Assembly: GCF_021440195.1 (NCBI RefSeq)
Contig: NZ_JAJTSZ010000002.1
Coordinates: 1,116,001-1,180,000, forward strand
DNA: 64,000 nt
Reading direction: 5' to 3'
DNA from: Dyadobacter sp. CY356
GTDB taxonomy: Bacteria > Bacteroidota > Bacteroidia > Cytophagales > Spirosomataceae
Shown: one piece after another, positions 63,677 to 64,000 of the stretch
Layout: the number at the start of each line of letters is the position of its first letter
Position numbering within the stretch: the first letter of the stretch is position 1
Program-made: the position numbers and the translations under genes
Notes under the pieces: generated by a model
Database searches by the model: none
Seen by the model: only the letters and a program-made list of their open reading frames with translations
What the model was told of the DNA's origin: nothing

Positions 63677-64000
63677 TTAAGGCATTGATTTCCTGGAAAC
63701 ATAGATAACCCCTCTGCCTTCCTTGCTATTACAAAACTTAAACGAGTCTCCAGAACCGCAGACTGCATCGCTTCCTATAATGTAAAGCCGTTGCTGATCA
63801 TCAAAATAAAGGCTTTGTATCTGATGAAGTTGCGGGAGATCAATTGTCTCACCTGTGGATTTAATGACTCCCGGGGTTTCAAAAACTCCTGATGTAACAT
63901 TGGGTCCGTCTCGGAAGGCTCTATTAATCTGATATGTTACCTTATTTGGAGCTACAACCGGATTGATTAAAAATTTATCAGGTGAATCAAATTCAGGCAG
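63677..64000 (-). CDS. C-terminal part of an unknown protein, cut by window edge
   Basis: An open minus-strand frame enters from beyond the window and ends with TAA at 63677-63679, giving the last 107 residues (LPEFDSPDKFLINP ... YVSRKSMP). It has LYFDDQQRLYIIGSD, a phrase like a beta-propeller blade, and two near cysteines (CGSGDSFKFC). No family is recognised. Its start and upstream context lie outside the window. Confidence 0.6.
   Translation of the reverse strand: MPEFDSPDKFLINPVVAPNKVTYQINRAFRDGPNVTSGVFETPGVIKSTGETIDLPQLHQIQSLYFDDQQRLYIIGSDAVCGSGDSFKFCNSKEGRGVIYVSRKSMP

Overview
The window looks like chromosome of a Bacteroidota bacterium, most likely a Cytophagales member near Dyadobacter/Spirosomataceae. 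The reasons are a SusC/SusD pair with a DUF3823 partner, two proteins with C-terminal type IX secretion (T9SS) sorting domains, many lipoproteins, almost no Shine-Dalgarno sites, and repeated Bacteroidota-type -7 promoter boxes (TAnnTTTG). The genus is inferred from protein style only. I saw no rRNA, tRNA, CRISPR array, prophage or complete insertion sequence.

Region 1 (about 0.1-10.8 kb) is a carbohydrate and exported-enzyme block: PIG-L deacetylase, a frameshifted propeller protein, an exported endonuclease/phosphatase-fold enzyme, cytidine deaminase, a Tat-exported Gfo/Idh/MocA oxidoreductase, a ParDE toxin-antitoxin pair and a GH125 alpha-mannosidase. Region 2 (10.8-29.4 kb, resuming at 35.8-45 kb) is a dense run of small transcription units, many of which pair a regulator (AraC, TetR, Crp, HxlR) with one or two oxidoreductases or alpha/beta hydrolases. 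Several of these have inverted repeats lying on recognisable promoters. It also holds MsrA, a membrane MutS-like ATPase, an unannotated 44-residue membrane peptide, an M28 peptidase and a TetX-like flavin monooxygenase.

Region 3 (29.6-34.1 kb) is an acetate kinase-phosphoketolase-HdeD operon, a compact route from sugar phosphates to acetate and ATP. It is followed by AT-rich accessory genes (34.2-35.8 kb): a DUF1905 protein and a probable GNAT-fold/HTH toxin-antitoxin-like pair. Region 4 (46.4-58.2 kb) holds an RclA-type flavoprotein and a polysaccharide utilisation locus: susC-susD-DUF3823-GH71/99-like lipoprotein on the minus strand, facing a larger T9SS-exported GH71/99-like enzyme. With the GH125 enzyme 40 kb away, this points to use of alpha-mannosides, which is an inference. 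Region 5 (58.6-64 kb) holds a two-gene unit of a signal-peptide-bearing Hcp-fold protein and a T9SS-sorted protein, a third SDR-AraC module, a ceramidase-like enzyme and a gene cut by the window edge.

The most unusual items are the exported Hcp-like/T9SS gene pair without T6SS neighbours, the threefold recurrence of an SDR + AraC module (two copies with a hairpin between the genes), the GNAT-fold/HTH pair, the two GH71/99 paralogues sorted by different routes, and two genes broken by single-base lesions.
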